From Thermoplasmata archaeon (GTDB lineage: Archaea; Thermoplasmatota; Thermoplasmata; Lutacidiplasmatales; UBA184): 51,617 nt of DNA. The number at the start of each line of letters is the position of its first letter. The stretch's first letter is position 1. Below are positions 1 through 9,201 of the stretch, one piece after another. Where the stretch lies: assembly GCA_030037735.1 (NCBI GenBank), contig JASHQC010000088.1, forward strand, positions 1 through 51,617, written 5' to 3'. Position numbers and translations under genes: made by a program. The notes under the pieces are model-generated. The model saw only the letters and a program-made list of their open reading frames with translations, ran no database searches and was not told the origin of the DNA.

Positions 1-196
1 CGGCGGGCCCCAGGGAACTTGCGGCTTCCTTGGCAAACGCATGGGATTGAATCCTATGACTAGTGTTAAGGACGACCGCGTTCGAAGCGGTATAACTCTC
101 ACACCTCGGACCCGGCGCGAATTCCTGGGGGGAGGCCGCGAGTCGGAGGGATCCTCTCTCGGCCGCGCCGCACCACCACCCAACGAGGTGGGAGCC

Positions 197-1690
197 GTGT
201 TTCGGACTTCGTTCTCTGGAGAAATTCGACGCGCCGACCAAACCGTCCGCGGTCCAATCCCACGGTCCATGCGTTGGGACACCCCGACTCGTCGTCAACG
301 TTGGAGAACCCGGCGCGGCGGCCGGTGGATGGGACTGTCGTATATCCTCCTACCGGTGGTCCTCCTCCTCCTGGGGGCGCTAAGTTTCGGGCTTGCATCG
401 GCCAAAGGGGCTGGTACCGAAACGCTGACCCTCAATCTGGGCGCCCCGTCGGCTGAGCCGACCGATTTCTGGGGGATGAATATCGCGGACGCCACTTCCG
501 CGGGCTCCAATGTGGGCGCTACCTTGCAGGAGACGCCGACGACGGTACTGGTCTACCCGGCCGGCAACCTCACGGAGCGGACCGACTTCACGACCAACAC
601 CGTCTACGGCCCGCACTCGGCGACTAAGGCCGTCGTGACGATTCAGGACTTCATCTCCGACTGCAAGGCGATCTCCTGCGAAGCGATCCTGGAACTGCCG
701 ATGGAAATTGACAACGTCTCGGTGACGGCGGCCGAGGCAGACTACGTGGTCGCGAAGCTAGACTTCCACCCCGCCTACTTCGCCTACGGCAACGAGCCCT
801 CCACGTGGAAGTGCTACAAGATTTCTTGGAGCACGCTCGCGGCATCCGGTGAGCACGCGTGCGACACCGAAGCGCCCACGCCCTCCGCGTTTGCGAACGA
901 GACCCAGGCAGCTATCTCAGCGGTTTCGACCGATCTGGGCTCCCAAGCGCCGCGCGCGCTCTGTATGAACCAGGGCACGGGCACCGGCTGGCAAAACAAC
1001 ACCCCGTGGCTCGACGCGTTGGAGGCCAACTCCTACGACAACGCCAACTGCGCCGCGTACGCGATGCACGTGAAGGCCGCGCACTCGGGCACCGCGGACC
1101 CGACGCTGGCCAATTTCTACGCGACGTTGACGGGTCCCGAGGGGCTGCCGGCCGACTACCACAACATGAGCGCGCTCACCAACGGGAAGCCGCTGCTCTT
1201 GACCGAGGTCGGTTGGACGACGCCGAACTCGGTCTACGAGCCCGTCTTCAACGGGACATGGGCCGAGAACGTCGTGCAATCCGCGATCGTGGTCGAGGCG
1301 ATGCAGAACGTTGTCCCCGACATGTCCTATTGGGTGTGGAACGAGGGCTACAGCCTCCACAATTACAACCCGTCCTCCATGTGGTCGATCTACACGAACC
1401 TCTTCACGCGACTCGGCTCGGTCTGGTACTCGACCCAGTTCACCGGCCAACGAGACGTGTTCGCGGAGGTCACGAAGAACGGGACCGCCTGGAGCGTGAT
1501 CATCGTCAGCTCCAACATCCAGAGGGGATTCACCATCTCGCTCCAGAAGACGGGGATCCCGATGACGGAGGCCGCTACCGTCTACACGGTCACCTCGACC
1601 GGGACGGCCACCGCGTCCGTCGCGAATCTCTCCAGCGGCGTCGCGCTGCCCCATCAATCCGTGGTCCTGATCACCGTCGGCACCTCGTAA
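197..1690 (+). CDS. Secreted glycoside-hydrolase-like protein, copy 1 (clan A type)
   Basis: Probably a membrane-anchored or exported sugar hydrolase with a TIM-barrel fold. A hydrophobic stretch at about residues 45-68 (SYILLPVVLLLLGALSFG) after an Arg-rich segment is the export signal or anchor. The motif YGNEPSTW puts a candidate acid/base Glu at about residue 200, and LLLTEVGW puts a candidate nucleophile Glu at about residue 337. This pair and its spacing are typical of clan GH-A families such as GH39 or GH79. The last ~90 residues look like a small beta domain. Two relatives lie at 12877-16716 and 24653-26215. The start is uncertain: GTG 197 follows a GAGGTGGGAG Shine-Dalgarno-like stretch, but ATG 269, ATG 329 or an upstream ATG at 41 are possible. 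Substrate unknown; the setting suggests a surface glycan. Confidence 0.7.
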   Translation: MFRTSFSGEIRRADQTVRGPIPRSMRWDTPTRRQRWRTRRGGRWMGLSYILLPVVLLLLGALSFGLASAKGAGTETLTLNLGAPSAEPTDFWGMNIADATSAGSNVGATLQETPTTVLVYPAGNLTERTDFTTNTVYGPHSATKAVVTIQDFISDCKAISCEAILELPMEIDNVSVTAAEADYVVAKLDFHPAYFAYGNEPSTWKCYKISWSTLAASGEHACDTEAPTPSAFANETQAAISAVSTDLGSQAPRALCMNQGTGTGWQNNTPWLDALEANSYDNANCAAYAMHVKAAHSGTADPTLANFYATLTGPEGLPADYHNMSALTNGKPLLLTEVGWTTPNSVYEPVFNGTWAENVVQSAIVVEAMQNVVPDMSYWVWNEGYSLHNYNPSSMWSIYTNLFTRLGSVWYSTQFTGQRDVFAEVTKNGTAWSVIIVSSNIQRGFTISLQKTGIPMTEAATVYTVTSTGTATASVANLSSGVALPHQSVVLITVGTS

Positions 1691-1834
1691 GCGGCGGAGC
1701 GGACGACTATCCTTTCGCCGAACGAGCCCTTCGTTCCGGTGGGCAGTCTTCGTTTGTCCAGCAAGGCCCCAGGGACGCGCCCCGGGAGGTTCCCCGGCGC
1801 CTCAACTGCGGCCCCAGAGCCGGAAGGGGGAGGC

Positions 1835-4018
1835 TTACCGTGTCGCCCCAGGCGGCGGGCTCTTTGGGTTAGAGGGAGGCCGGGGCACCGTCGCGGGCGG
1901 GGACCGCGGGGGGAGGCCGCGCGGTGACGCCCCCGGGGTCGGGGACGTCTTGGAGGGAGGCGCGGGCGGCTTCCGTCGGACCAACAGGAAGGCCACTGCG
2001 AACGCGACCGCAGCGACGACGGCGATCGCGATGATCCCGTACGGGAAGAGATCCTGAAGCGTGAACCCGGTCGAGGAACAGGAGTGGACGGTGAGGACCA
2101 CCTTGTCGTAGCCGTGCCTCCCGACGCTGTCGGTCACCGTGAAGATCACCTTCGGGAAGGCCACCGTCGGGTACTGCTGCGTGGGGGGGTCTTCGGCGGT
2201 ACTGTTATTCCCGTTGCCGAACGACCAAAAGTACGCGTACGGCGGAGTGCCGCCCGTCACATCCACCGAGAACGTGACCGTGCCCCTGACGCAGATCGTC
2301 TCGGCCGACGGGTTGATCGTCGCGGCGAGCACCGGGTTCAGGGTCACCGGGGAAGGGGAGTATCTGCCCACGATGTAGTAGAAATCCGTCAAGCTCGCCG
2401 ACGGCTGCGCCGTTCCCGGGGCAGCGTACGAATGGGAGACGTTGTAGTACAGGGTCCCGGAGGCGTTCACGTCGGTTGCTTTCCGAGCGGGAGTGCTGGA
2501 CAGGCCGTCGCCGAACGACACGTTCCAGGAGACGACGAGACCGCTGCCGGTCCCGGGCGTCGAGGTTGCATTGAAGGCGACCGGCGTCCCGGCGTCGGTG
2601 GTCGTCGGAGTCACCCGCAGGGTGGGCTCGGGAGGCACCTCGTAGACCCATTCGTTGGCGGCGCAGCCGGGCGAGCAGGAGGGACCGTATCCGCCGATGA
2701 GGATTGGGGCAACCTCCGAACTCTCTTCGGGCATCGCCGGTGAATCCACTGGGCTGTATCCGGCGGGCGCCTGAACTCCCGTGAGATTGGCCGGCAACCA
2801 GGTTCCGTTGGAGAAGAGCCAGGTGTCGTTGAGCTGGCTCTGCGTGACGCTGTCGTAGCCCGCGGTCAGGAGGATCGCCTGGAGCTGGCCGTCCCACGTC
2901 ATGGCGCTTTCCACCCGCCCCGGGGGAGTGTAGCAGGTGGTCCCCGCACAGCCCGCGTCGTCGGAGGTGACGTTGACCCACGCCCCCGCCGGGGTCAGGA
3001 GGAACGTCAGGTTCGAAGTGGCCGCCTCCCCCACGTCATACCCACCGAAAAGGATCAGATCTCCGTCGGTTGCGTCGTACGCGGCAGACGAGCCGTAGAG
3101 TTGAGTGGACGGACCCGGGTCCCCGGGGCCGGGGGCGACCGACCAACCCGTCGCGTTCAGGAGCCAAGTATCGTCATACACCGTAGAACAGCTAAAGTCG
3201 GAGCATCCGTCCACGACCACGAGCGCGTTCAGCGCGGAATCGAACGCCAGGGCACCGCCCGTCCAGCCCGCTCCCCCGCCGGGTTCATCCTCCGGGTTCC
3301 CCAAGGTCGAGGTGATGTTGGTCCACCCCGTACTGTTGAACAGCCAAGTGTCGCTGAGGGAAGGGAGGCTGGGGCTGATGCCTTCGCTCCCTCCGAACAG
3401 CACGACGCCACCGAACATCGGGTCGTAGTCCATCCCTTCCAGGATTCGTGCCGACGGGGCCGACGGGAGGCTGCGCGTGAGGTTGGTCCAACTGAAGCCA
3501 TTGTAGGTCCACGTCTGGTTCGTGGGGCAGGCCTTGGTGCCGAGAAGCGTATAGGTGCAGTCATCGAAGAGGACGAGCTCGGAGAGAAGGGGGTCATAGG
3601 CCATCCGACCGAACTCGTACACGGAAGGCAAGCCCTTGGTGGACTGGGCGGAGAGGTTGGCCGTCACGTTGAACCATTGCGGGGGGGCGTTTCCTGCGTC
3701 CACTCGAAGGGCCGAGCCCGCTCCGATACCGGTCCGCCCGGGGGCCTCGTCGCACATCATTTCTCCGCTGCCGCTCACCTCGCATCCCCCAGGTACCCCT
3801 CCGGAGGGTCCTCCCCCTTGCTCCAAGGAGGCGGCCGCCTGCCGGAGCACCGTCTGCGCGGGGCTCGATTCACCCGGCTCACTTCCAATGGCGTGAGCCG
3901 GGGTAGGGAGGGACCAAGGAAACCGCCCGCCCGCGCCCGCCGGTAGCAGTCCGAGCCCCACCACGAGGAGTACGACCGCCACGCTCCGAATGCCAGTCTG
4001 GCCTCTCTTGCGCGACAT
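1835..4018 (-). CDS. Surface protein with kelch-like propeller, PKD domains and C-terminal anchor
   Basis: An exported surface protein of about 727 residues. It begins with a basic n-region and hydrophobic signal (SVAVVLLVVGLGLLPAGAG). The next ~400 residues contain about six kelch-like blades, each with a (V/I)LFGG-type strand and a DTWLF-type strand, enough for one six-bladed propeller. Two PKD-like Ig domains follow, the second with the signature YFWSFGNGN. A single transmembrane helix (YGIIAIAVVAAVAFAVAFLL) and a Pro-rich tail starting VRRKPPAPP end the protein. This layout suggests adhesion or cell-wall contact, with the tail inside the cell. It converges on the gene ending at 1690. ATG 4018 is chosen because GGATATGAAA lies about 30 nt upstream; GTG 4033, just after GGGAG, is an in-frame alternative. 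Ligand unknown. Confidence 0.7.
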   Translation of the reverse strand: MSRKRGQTGIRSVAVVLLVVGLGLLPAGAGGRFPWSLPTPAHAIGSEPGESSPAQTVLRQAAASLEQGGGPSGGVPGGCEVSGSGEMMCDEAPGRTGIGAGSALRVDAGNAPPQWFNVTANLSAQSTKGLPSVYEFGRMAYDPLLSELVLFDDCTYTLLGTKACPTNQTWTYNGFSWTNLTRSLPSAPSARILEGMDYDPMFGGVVLFGGSEGISPSLPSLSDTWLFNSTGWTNITSTLGNPEDEPGGGAGWTGGALAFDSALNALVVVDGCSDFSCSTVYDDTWLLNATGWSVAPGPGDPGPSTQLYGSSAAYDATDGDLILFGGYDVGEAATSNLTFLLTPAGAWVNVTSDDAGCAGTTCYTPPGRVESAMTWDGQLQAILLTAGYDSVTQSQLNDTWLFSNGTWLPANLTGVQAPAGYSPVDSPAMPEESSEVAPILIGGYGPSCSPGCAANEWVYEVPPEPTLRVTPTTTDAGTPVAFNATSTPGTGSGLVVSWNVSFGDGLSSTPARKATDVNASGTLYYNVSHSYAAPGTAQPSASLTDFYYIVGRYSPSPVTLNPVLAATINPSAETICVRGTVTFSVDVTGGTPPYAYFWSFGNGNNSTAEDPPTQQYPTVAFPKVIFTVTDSVGRHGYDKVVLTVHSCSSTGFTLQDLFPYGIIAIAVVAAVAFAVAFLLVRRKPPAPPSKTSPTPGASPRGLPPRSPPATVPRPPSNPKSPPPGATR

Positions 4019-4365
4019 CGGGCTATGGGTCACTACTCCCGAGTTTCATATCCGGCCGTACATTACCTCTGATGGCATTGCCACCCATAGCACCGTCGAA
4101 CGGAGCAACTTCCGCCACGGTCCCGGACCGCAGGGACCGGCACGAGGCTCCTCCGCGCCTCACCGCGCCGCCGGATCCGAGCACGAAGCCGGGTGCTCGG
4201 CCTCCTGCGCCGCTCCGGAGCGCGATAAAGCGTGCCGGGGCACCTGGGCCGGCCAGGCGGAATCACGTGGCTCCCCGCACGGGGCAATCCGGGGATGATT
4301 CCTGCGCCCTAGGGGATGCGCAGGAGGTCTCTCGGGCCGAGGATTTGGCCGTCGGACGGCCTCCG
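4019..4365. other. Intergenic region between two minus-strand surface-protein genes
   Basis: No gene is supported here. The part nearest 4018 holds the likely promoter of the kelch-PKD gene (TATA-like ATATGAAA on the minus strand at about 4046-4053). The part nearest 4366 holds two inverted repeats that may end transcription of the large kelch gene: a perfect 7-bp stem at 4301-4324 and a 15-nt near-palindrome at 4347-4361 (GGCCGTC-G-GACGGCC). The middle shows nothing recognisable. Confidence 0.4.
4301..4324 (-). terminator. Hairpin downstream of large kelch gene
   Basis: CCTGCGC pairs perfectly with GCGCAGG across a 10-nt loop, 41 nt past the stop of the gene ending at 4366. There is no U tract, so a role in termination is only an inference from position. 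Confidence 0.3.
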
Positions 4366-7300
4366 CTACGTCCCGAGTTTGTACTCCCAGAACTGGCGGG
4401 AGATCCCACCCGCATTGATGCCTCCGAATATCAGCGGTGCCCCGTTATCGATGTCGTTCGAAACCGCCGCGTAGGCGACCTTCACGAGCCCCGGCGTGTG
4501 GTTCTGTAGTTCCGTCCAGATGCCTCCCCAGAAGGCCCAAGTATCATTGAAGTACGCCGTGCCGTTGGTGCCGGCGACCAGGAGGACCACCTGGGGCTGG
4601 AGCACCACGTCGTTGACCGGCCACGGGCAGTCGACGATCCCCGCACCGTAGCGAGGCGACGGATGGCCGGTGGGGTGAAGCTGAACCCACGCTTTCCCCG
4701 TGAACTCCCACGTGTCGCCGAGCGCCCCGGAGGCTCCCTTGCCGCCGAAGAGGACGACGTAGCCGTTATCCGCGCCGCACGCGCTCGTACCCGCCGTACA
4801 ATTTCCGGCCGAGGCGTACACCATTGCGACGCTGGCCCGCGGGGACGGCGAGACGGGGAGTGATGCGGTGATGTTCGTCCACTGCCCGGCCGTACAATTT
4901 GCCGTTGTACATTTGAACACCCACGTGTCCCCGAGGTACCCGTGGGAGTTCTGGCCCCCGAACAACACGATTTCATTAGTGGCCACATCGTAGGTCATCG
5001 ACTCGTTTGCCCGGGGGGATGGCGCCCTCGTCGGGTACAGCTCTTTCCACTGTCCGTGCCCCGGGCTCCCAAGCCACTCCCAGGTGTCCCCGAGGTAACC
5101 AATTGTCCCATTGGGCTCCAGACCCCACCCGCCGAACATCACGGTCAGGTTGTACGCCGGGACCGTAGTTTTCCACTCGAGCAGCGATTTGCTGGGCAGG
5201 AGCCCGAAGTAGGCCGCCGCGCCGAAGGCGCGGGGCGATGGGTTCTCGGGAGAGTTTGCCTCGCCCCACACCTTGGGATCCCACAGCCACGTATCGTCGA
5301 GAAGGCCTACCTTGCCGCTCGGCGTGACCCCGATGCCGCCGAACACGAGGACGTCTTCACTTCGGCCATCGTAGGTGACGATGGAGCCATACCGCGCCGA
5401 CGGCTCGAGGGGTGGGGACCAAGGGTTCCAGATCTTCGACTGATAGTCCCACCGGTCGGTGAGGAGCAGTCCGGTCGACGACTTACCGTCCACGATCAGG
5501 ACCACGTTAGACGGGGCATTCGGGTCGTCGATCGTCGCGGCGAGGAACCGGGGAACGGGGGATCCCGGGATCGCGGTTTCACGGGACGTCGCGCTGATGA
5601 CGCTCCATTGGGTTCCGAACTGCCACGCAGCGCCGAGCGTGTCGGCGCCGGGGCAACTCGGGTCCATCGGGTCGAAGGACGGAGCGGCACAGCCTCCGAA
5701 GAGGAAGACGTCGTTGCTCTTATTGTCGGGAATCATCGACATCCCCCATTCTGGAGGGGGGGCCGCGTTCCCGGTGTCGATCTGGATCCACATGCCGTCC
5801 ACGAGCTTCCAGGTGTCGTCGAGCGCTGCGCCGCCCGTCGTCCCACCGAAGAGCACCGCATAGCCGGCAACGCTGTCCCACGCGAGACCGCCGAACGCTC
5901 GGGCCGTCGGGACCGGCGTCCCCCAGACGTCGGTGACTGGCGTCCAGCGCCCGCCTTGGAACTCCCAGGTGTCCGAGAAATACGCGGTCCCGTTCGTCCC
6001 GCCAAACAGGATCAGGGACCCACTCGCGTTGTCGTACGTCATCGTCGCTCCGTAGCGGGGCGAGGGGGCGGTCTTGAGGGAGAGCTCGGTCCAGTTCCCG
6101 TGCTGGAACGTCCAGGTGTCTCCGAGCGCGGCCCCGGTGGCGCTCATCCCACCGAACATCACGACATACCCGTCGGCCACGTCGTATGCCATCGCCATGT
6201 ACGAGCGGGGCGATGGCGAGAGCGTCGGGAAAATCTCCGACCAAGCCCCCGTCGGGTACGTGAGGAAGACCCACGTCTCCCCGTTGGGACCGTATCCCGT
6301 AGAGCCCCCGAACGCGACGGCGTAGCCCTCGTGGGGGGTCTTTCCCGCGCTATAGTACTTGCCCGTCGGGTCCCACGCGAAGCCGGCGCCGACGCGTCCC
6401 GGTAGCTGCGCCCAGTCCCACTCCGATTCCGATTGGACCTGGTCCCATCCGCCAGTGGAATTTTGAGTGGGCGGTATGAACGTCCAGGTGTCCGCCGCGC
6501 CGAAGCTCTGGATTCCCACGGAACCGGGCGGGTCTCCGTCGACCATGCCGCCGAAGAGGGCCACCGTGTGGTTCGCCGCGTCGTACGTCATTCCGAACGA
6601 CTGGCGGGCCGCCGGCGCCCCGTACGGGAGATACTTGAGGCCCGGAGTCTGGACCCCGGGCTGAGGGACGATTTGCTTCCAGGTACCGTTGGCGTAGCTC
6701 CAGGTGTCTCCGTACGCCGTGCACGACGCGCCGGCACAGCTCGCACCCCCGAAGAGCAACGTCGCATTCACGCCCGTGGCGTTGTCGTACGCCAATCCCG
6801 CCTCGAAGCGCGCGGGAGGCGACTTCGAGGGGGAAAGTTGAGTCCACTGCCCGTCGGCGAACTCCCAAGTGTCACCCAGGTACTTCGATCCCGTGAACCC
6901 TCCGAAGAGGAGGATGTACTCATTCGCGGCGTCGAACGTCGAGACGCTCCCCCAGCGACTACTGGGGGAGGTCGAGGGAGAGATCTGGGTCCATTCCCCC
7001 CGCGCGAACGTCCAGGTGTCTCCCAGCGCGGCGCCAGATGCGCTCATCCCGCCGAAGAGGACGAGTTGGCCGGTCGTGTTATCGTAACTCATCGTGGCGT
7101 CCTCCCGCGCGGAGGGGCTAGTCGCAGGGCTCAGCTGGTGCCATTCCCCTCTCGCGAAGGCCCAGGTGTCTCCGAGGACGTGGCCATCGTACCCCCCGAA
7201 GAGGACCAGGTAGCCTTCGGCGGCGTCGAACGCCATCGTCGCGTTGTCGCGCGGTGAAGGGCTCTCGGTGGGCGTAAGATCGACCCACATGTTGTGCCAG

Positions 7301-7803
7301 AACTCCCACGTGTCGCCGAGGTAGGACGTCCCGTTAGACCCGCCGAACAGAATGACAGACTGGTTGGCGGCGTCGTAAGCCATCACGGGCCCCACGCGCG
7401 GGCCAGGGCTCATCACGGACTCCCACTTGAGGTAGGACGCGCAAGAGCCATTCACGACGGCCGGCGCGTCGGAGCACTGCGGGGACGACCCGGCCGCGGG
7501 ACCCTGCCCGTCCGCGAGCGAAGCTTGGGCCTGGGCGAGCTGAGCCGCCCCAGTAACGTTCCCGGAAGGTACCACCGGGGACTGGGCCACCGTGCCCATC
7601 GACTGGAAGGTGGCGTACGTCGAGTTCGTGAGGCCAGACAGCAATAGGATACCGAGGACCCCGACGACCCCGGCGATGACCGTTCCGCTGCCTCGGCCTC
7701 TCCGGTAGGGGGACGCCCCCGTGAGTCGCCATCGCCGATCCGCTCTCCGGGGATCAAGCCCGCGACCGCAAGGGCTCGAAGAATCGGCTATCGACGTCGT
7801 CAT
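4366..7803 (-). CDS. Giant kelch-repeat surface protein (about 18 blades)
   Basis: A protein of about 1145 residues made almost entirely of kelch-type beta-propeller blades. I count about 18 repeats, each with an (V/I/L)LFGG strand, a short loop, and a (L/S)GDTWEF-type strand followed by W(T/V)(Q/E)L and SPSPR; three six-bladed propellers would fit. The N-terminus is Arg-rich and then hydrophobic (SGTVIAGVVGVLGILLLSGL), acting as signal or N-terminal anchor. No C-terminal helix is seen, unlike the other large surface proteins here. Many Asn-X-Ser/Thr sites suggest N-glycosylation. ATG 7803 is chosen because a TATA box at 7835-7843 places the transcript start near 7812; the frame stays open 49 codons further upstream, but that stretch contains the promoter. 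Likely extracellular binding or adhesion; partner unknown. Confidence 0.75.
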   Translation of the reverse strand: MTTSIADSSSPCGRGLDPRRADRRWRLTGASPYRRGRGSGTVIAGVVGVLGILLLSGLTNSTYATFQSMGTVAQSPVVPSGNVTGAAQLAQAQASLADGQGPAAGSSPQCSDAPAVVNGSCASYLKWESVMSPGPRVGPVMAYDAANQSVILFGGSNGTSYLGDTWEFWHNMWVDLTPTESPSPRDNATMAFDAAEGYLVLFGGYDGHVLGDTWAFARGEWHQLSPATSPSAREDATMSYDNTTGQLVLFGGMSASGAALGDTWTFARGEWTQISPSTSPSSRWGSVSTFDAANEYILLFGGFTGSKYLGDTWEFADGQWTQLSPSKSPPARFEAGLAYDNATGVNATLLFGGASCAGASCTAYGDTWSYANGTWKQIVPQPGVQTPGLKYLPYGAPAARQSFGMTYDAANHTVALFGGMVDGDPPGSVGIQSFGAADTWTFIPPTQNSTGGWDQVQSESEWDWAQLPGRVGAGFAWDPTGKYYSAGKTPHEGYAVAFGGSTGYGPNGETWVFLTYPTGAWSEIFPTLSPSPRSYMAMAYDVADGYVVMFGGMSATGAALGDTWTFQHGNWTELSLKTAPSPRYGATMTYDNASGSLILFGGTNGTAYFSDTWEFQGGRWTPVTDVWGTPVPTARAFGGLAWDSVAGYAVLFGGTTGGAALDDTWKLVDGMWIQIDTGNAAPPPEWGMSMIPDNKSNDVFLFGGCAAPSFDPMDPSCPGADTLGAAWQFGTQWSVISATSRETAIPGSPVPRFLAATIDDPNAPSNVVLIVDGKSSTGLLLTDRWDYQSKIWNPWSPPLEPSARYGSIVTYDGRSEDVLVFGGIGVTPSGKVGLLDDTWLWDPKVWGEANSPENPSPRAFGAAAYFGLLPSKSLLEWKTTVPAYNLTVMFGGWGLEPNGTIGYLGDTWEWLGSPGHGQWKELYPTRAPSPRANESMTYDVATNEIVLFGGQNSHGYLGDTWVFKCTTANCTAGQWTNITASLPVSPSPRASVAMVYASAGNCTAGTSACGADNGYVVLFGGKGASGALGDTWEFTGKAWVQLHPTGHPSPRYGAGIVDCPWPVNDVVLQPQVVLLVAGTNGTAYFNDTWAFWGGIWTELQNHTPGLVKVAYAAVSNDIDNGAPLIFGGINAGGISRQFWEYKLGT

Positions 7804-7834
7804 TCGCCCGGGAGCACCCCGAACAGACTTACAG

Positions 7835-7843
7835 TATAAATAC
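7835..7843 (-). promoter_or_regulatory. TATA box of the giant kelch gene
   Basis: On the minus strand the bases read ATTTATACT, centred about 36 nt before ATG 7803. With the usual archaeal spacing of about 27 nt, transcription would start near 7812 and leave a leader of about 9 nt. Confidence 0.6.
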
Positions 7844-8059
7844 GCATCGTAAAACTCGAGACGCACCCCAGCTCTGGCTCCCGGCGTGCGTGCCCCGGAT
7901 CGACCGGAGCGCGCGGTGACTCCCTCGAACAAGGGGCAGTACGAGAGCAAGCGGACCGACGGAGAAAGGGGTCAAGACCTTGGTGTGCCACCGCCCGCCC
8001 TTCTCGCGCTCCACCGTTCAGCGATAGTGAAGGGCAGGGTCCCTTCCTCGCGGCCAACT

Positions 8060-9019
8060 CTACCCCCCGGGGGCCATAGCGTCGGCGCTGGTCTGCCACG
8101 CCCATTGGCGGCGCAGACCGTCCGCAAGGGAAACTCGGGGTTGAAAATGCAAGAGCTCCCGGGCTCGGCGGGTGTCCGCCCAGGTCGCTCGCGGGTCTCC
8201 TGGCGGGGCCTCGCCGGATTGGGTCTCAACGGGGTGCCCGGCTAACTCACCTAGGATCCGGAGCACTTCGCTCAGCCCGGCGGGCGTACCCCCTCCCAGA
8301 TTGATGGCCCCGTCGGCCTTTTCGGTCTGGCCCGCGGCAAGTACTCCGTCGACGATGTCGTCGACGAAGGTGAAGTCTCGTGTCTGGCGCCCGTCCCCGT
8401 ACAACGTGATCGCCTTTCCCAAGCGGACCGCTTCGATGAACCGATGGAAAGCCATGTCTGGACGCTGGCCGGGCCCATACACCGTGAAGAACCGAAGGGA
8501 CGCGGCCGAGAGATCATGCGCACGGGCGTAGAGCCCGACGAGATGCTCTCCCGCAAGCTTCGTCACGCCATAGGGTGAGATCGGGTTCGGAGTGGCGGTC
8601 TCGGGGGTGGGACCGGCCGGCTGCTCTCCGTAGATCGATGAGGAACTCGCGTAGACGAACCGGGTGGGTCGCACGCGCACGGATGCCTCAAGCAGACGCT
8701 GGGTGACCAAGACGTTGTTGCGCAGGTACCGCTCGAAGTGGGCTCCCCAACTGCCCCGGACTCCTGGCTGGGCGGCGAGGTGGAAGATTCGGCAGCCCGG
8801 CTCCCACACGGTCGACGGGTCAAATCCCAGCAGATCTCGTTCTACGAGCCGAAAGTTCGGGTTTCGGCGGACCTCGGTTAGATTCCTCTCCTTCGCGGCC
8901 CGGGCGTAATAATCGTCAAAGGAATCTATCCCGACGACGGACTGCCCCTCTGCCAGCAGGCGTCTGACGAGGCGACTCCCGATGAACCCCGCCGCCCCCG
9001 TCACGACATCCGCTGGCAC
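8060..9019 (-). CDS. NAD-dependent nucleotide-sugar epimerase (UDP-glucuronate/glucose 4-epimerase type)
   Basis: Extended short-chain dehydrogenase/reductase of 319 residues that should interconvert a UDP-hexose or UDP-hexuronate for glycan building. The Rossmann motif TGAAGFIGS lies at residues 6-14. GIDSFDDYY resembles UDP-glucuronate 4-epimerases more than GalE proper. The catalytic Ser-Tyr-Lys set is visible in YASSSSIYG and SPYGVTK, and LRFFTVYGPGQRPDMA is a family hallmark. The chosen GTG 9019 gives the normal short N-terminus (VPADVVTG) and lies about 27 nt after a TATA-like box at 9042-9049, so the mRNA is probably leaderless. The frame stays open upstream to 9118, but that would swallow the promoter. 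It is divergent from the glycosyltransferase at 9202. Confidence 0.85.
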   Translation of the reverse strand: MPADVVTGAAGFIGSRLVRRLLAEGQSVVGIDSFDDYYARAAKERNLTEVRRNPNFRLVERDLLGFDPSTVWEPGCRIFHLAAQPGVRGSWGAHFERYLRNNVLVTQRLLEASVRVRPTRFVYASSSSIYGEQPAGPTPETATPNPISPYGVTKLAGEHLVGLYARAHDLSAASLRFFTVYGPGQRPDMAFHRFIEAVRLGKAITLYGDGRQTRDFTFVDDIVDGVLAAGQTEKADGAINLGGGTPAGLSEVLRILGELAGHPVETQSGEAPPGDPRATWADTRRARELLHFQPRVSLADGLRRQWAWQTSADAMAPGG

Positions 9020-9041
9020 GCTGGGCGCGGAAGAGCGGTGG

Positions 9042-9049
9042 TTCTTAAG
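9042..9049 (-). promoter_or_regulatory. TATA-like box of the epimerase gene
   Basis: The minus strand reads CTTAAGAA, centred about 27 nt before GTG 9019. This supports a leaderless transcript and decides the start codon. Confidence 0.5.
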
Positions 9050-9201
9050 CCCCATCGGTCCCGGTCCGGACCCACCTGAAACGTCACTTTCCGGAGGAAG
9101 GCTCCTCCTCTCAGTCACGGGGGCGAAGGAGCCAAATGCGGGATGGGGCTCGGCGCGGCCTTCGGGATTCGACGTTCGGGCGGAGGCAAGTACACAATCG
9201 G

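Noticed and set aside
4942-6405. A 487-codon plus-strand open frame opposite the giant kelch gene
   Set aside because: Its periodic Arg/Pro/Gly composition follows the kelch repeats in antisense and there is no promoter or fold signal.
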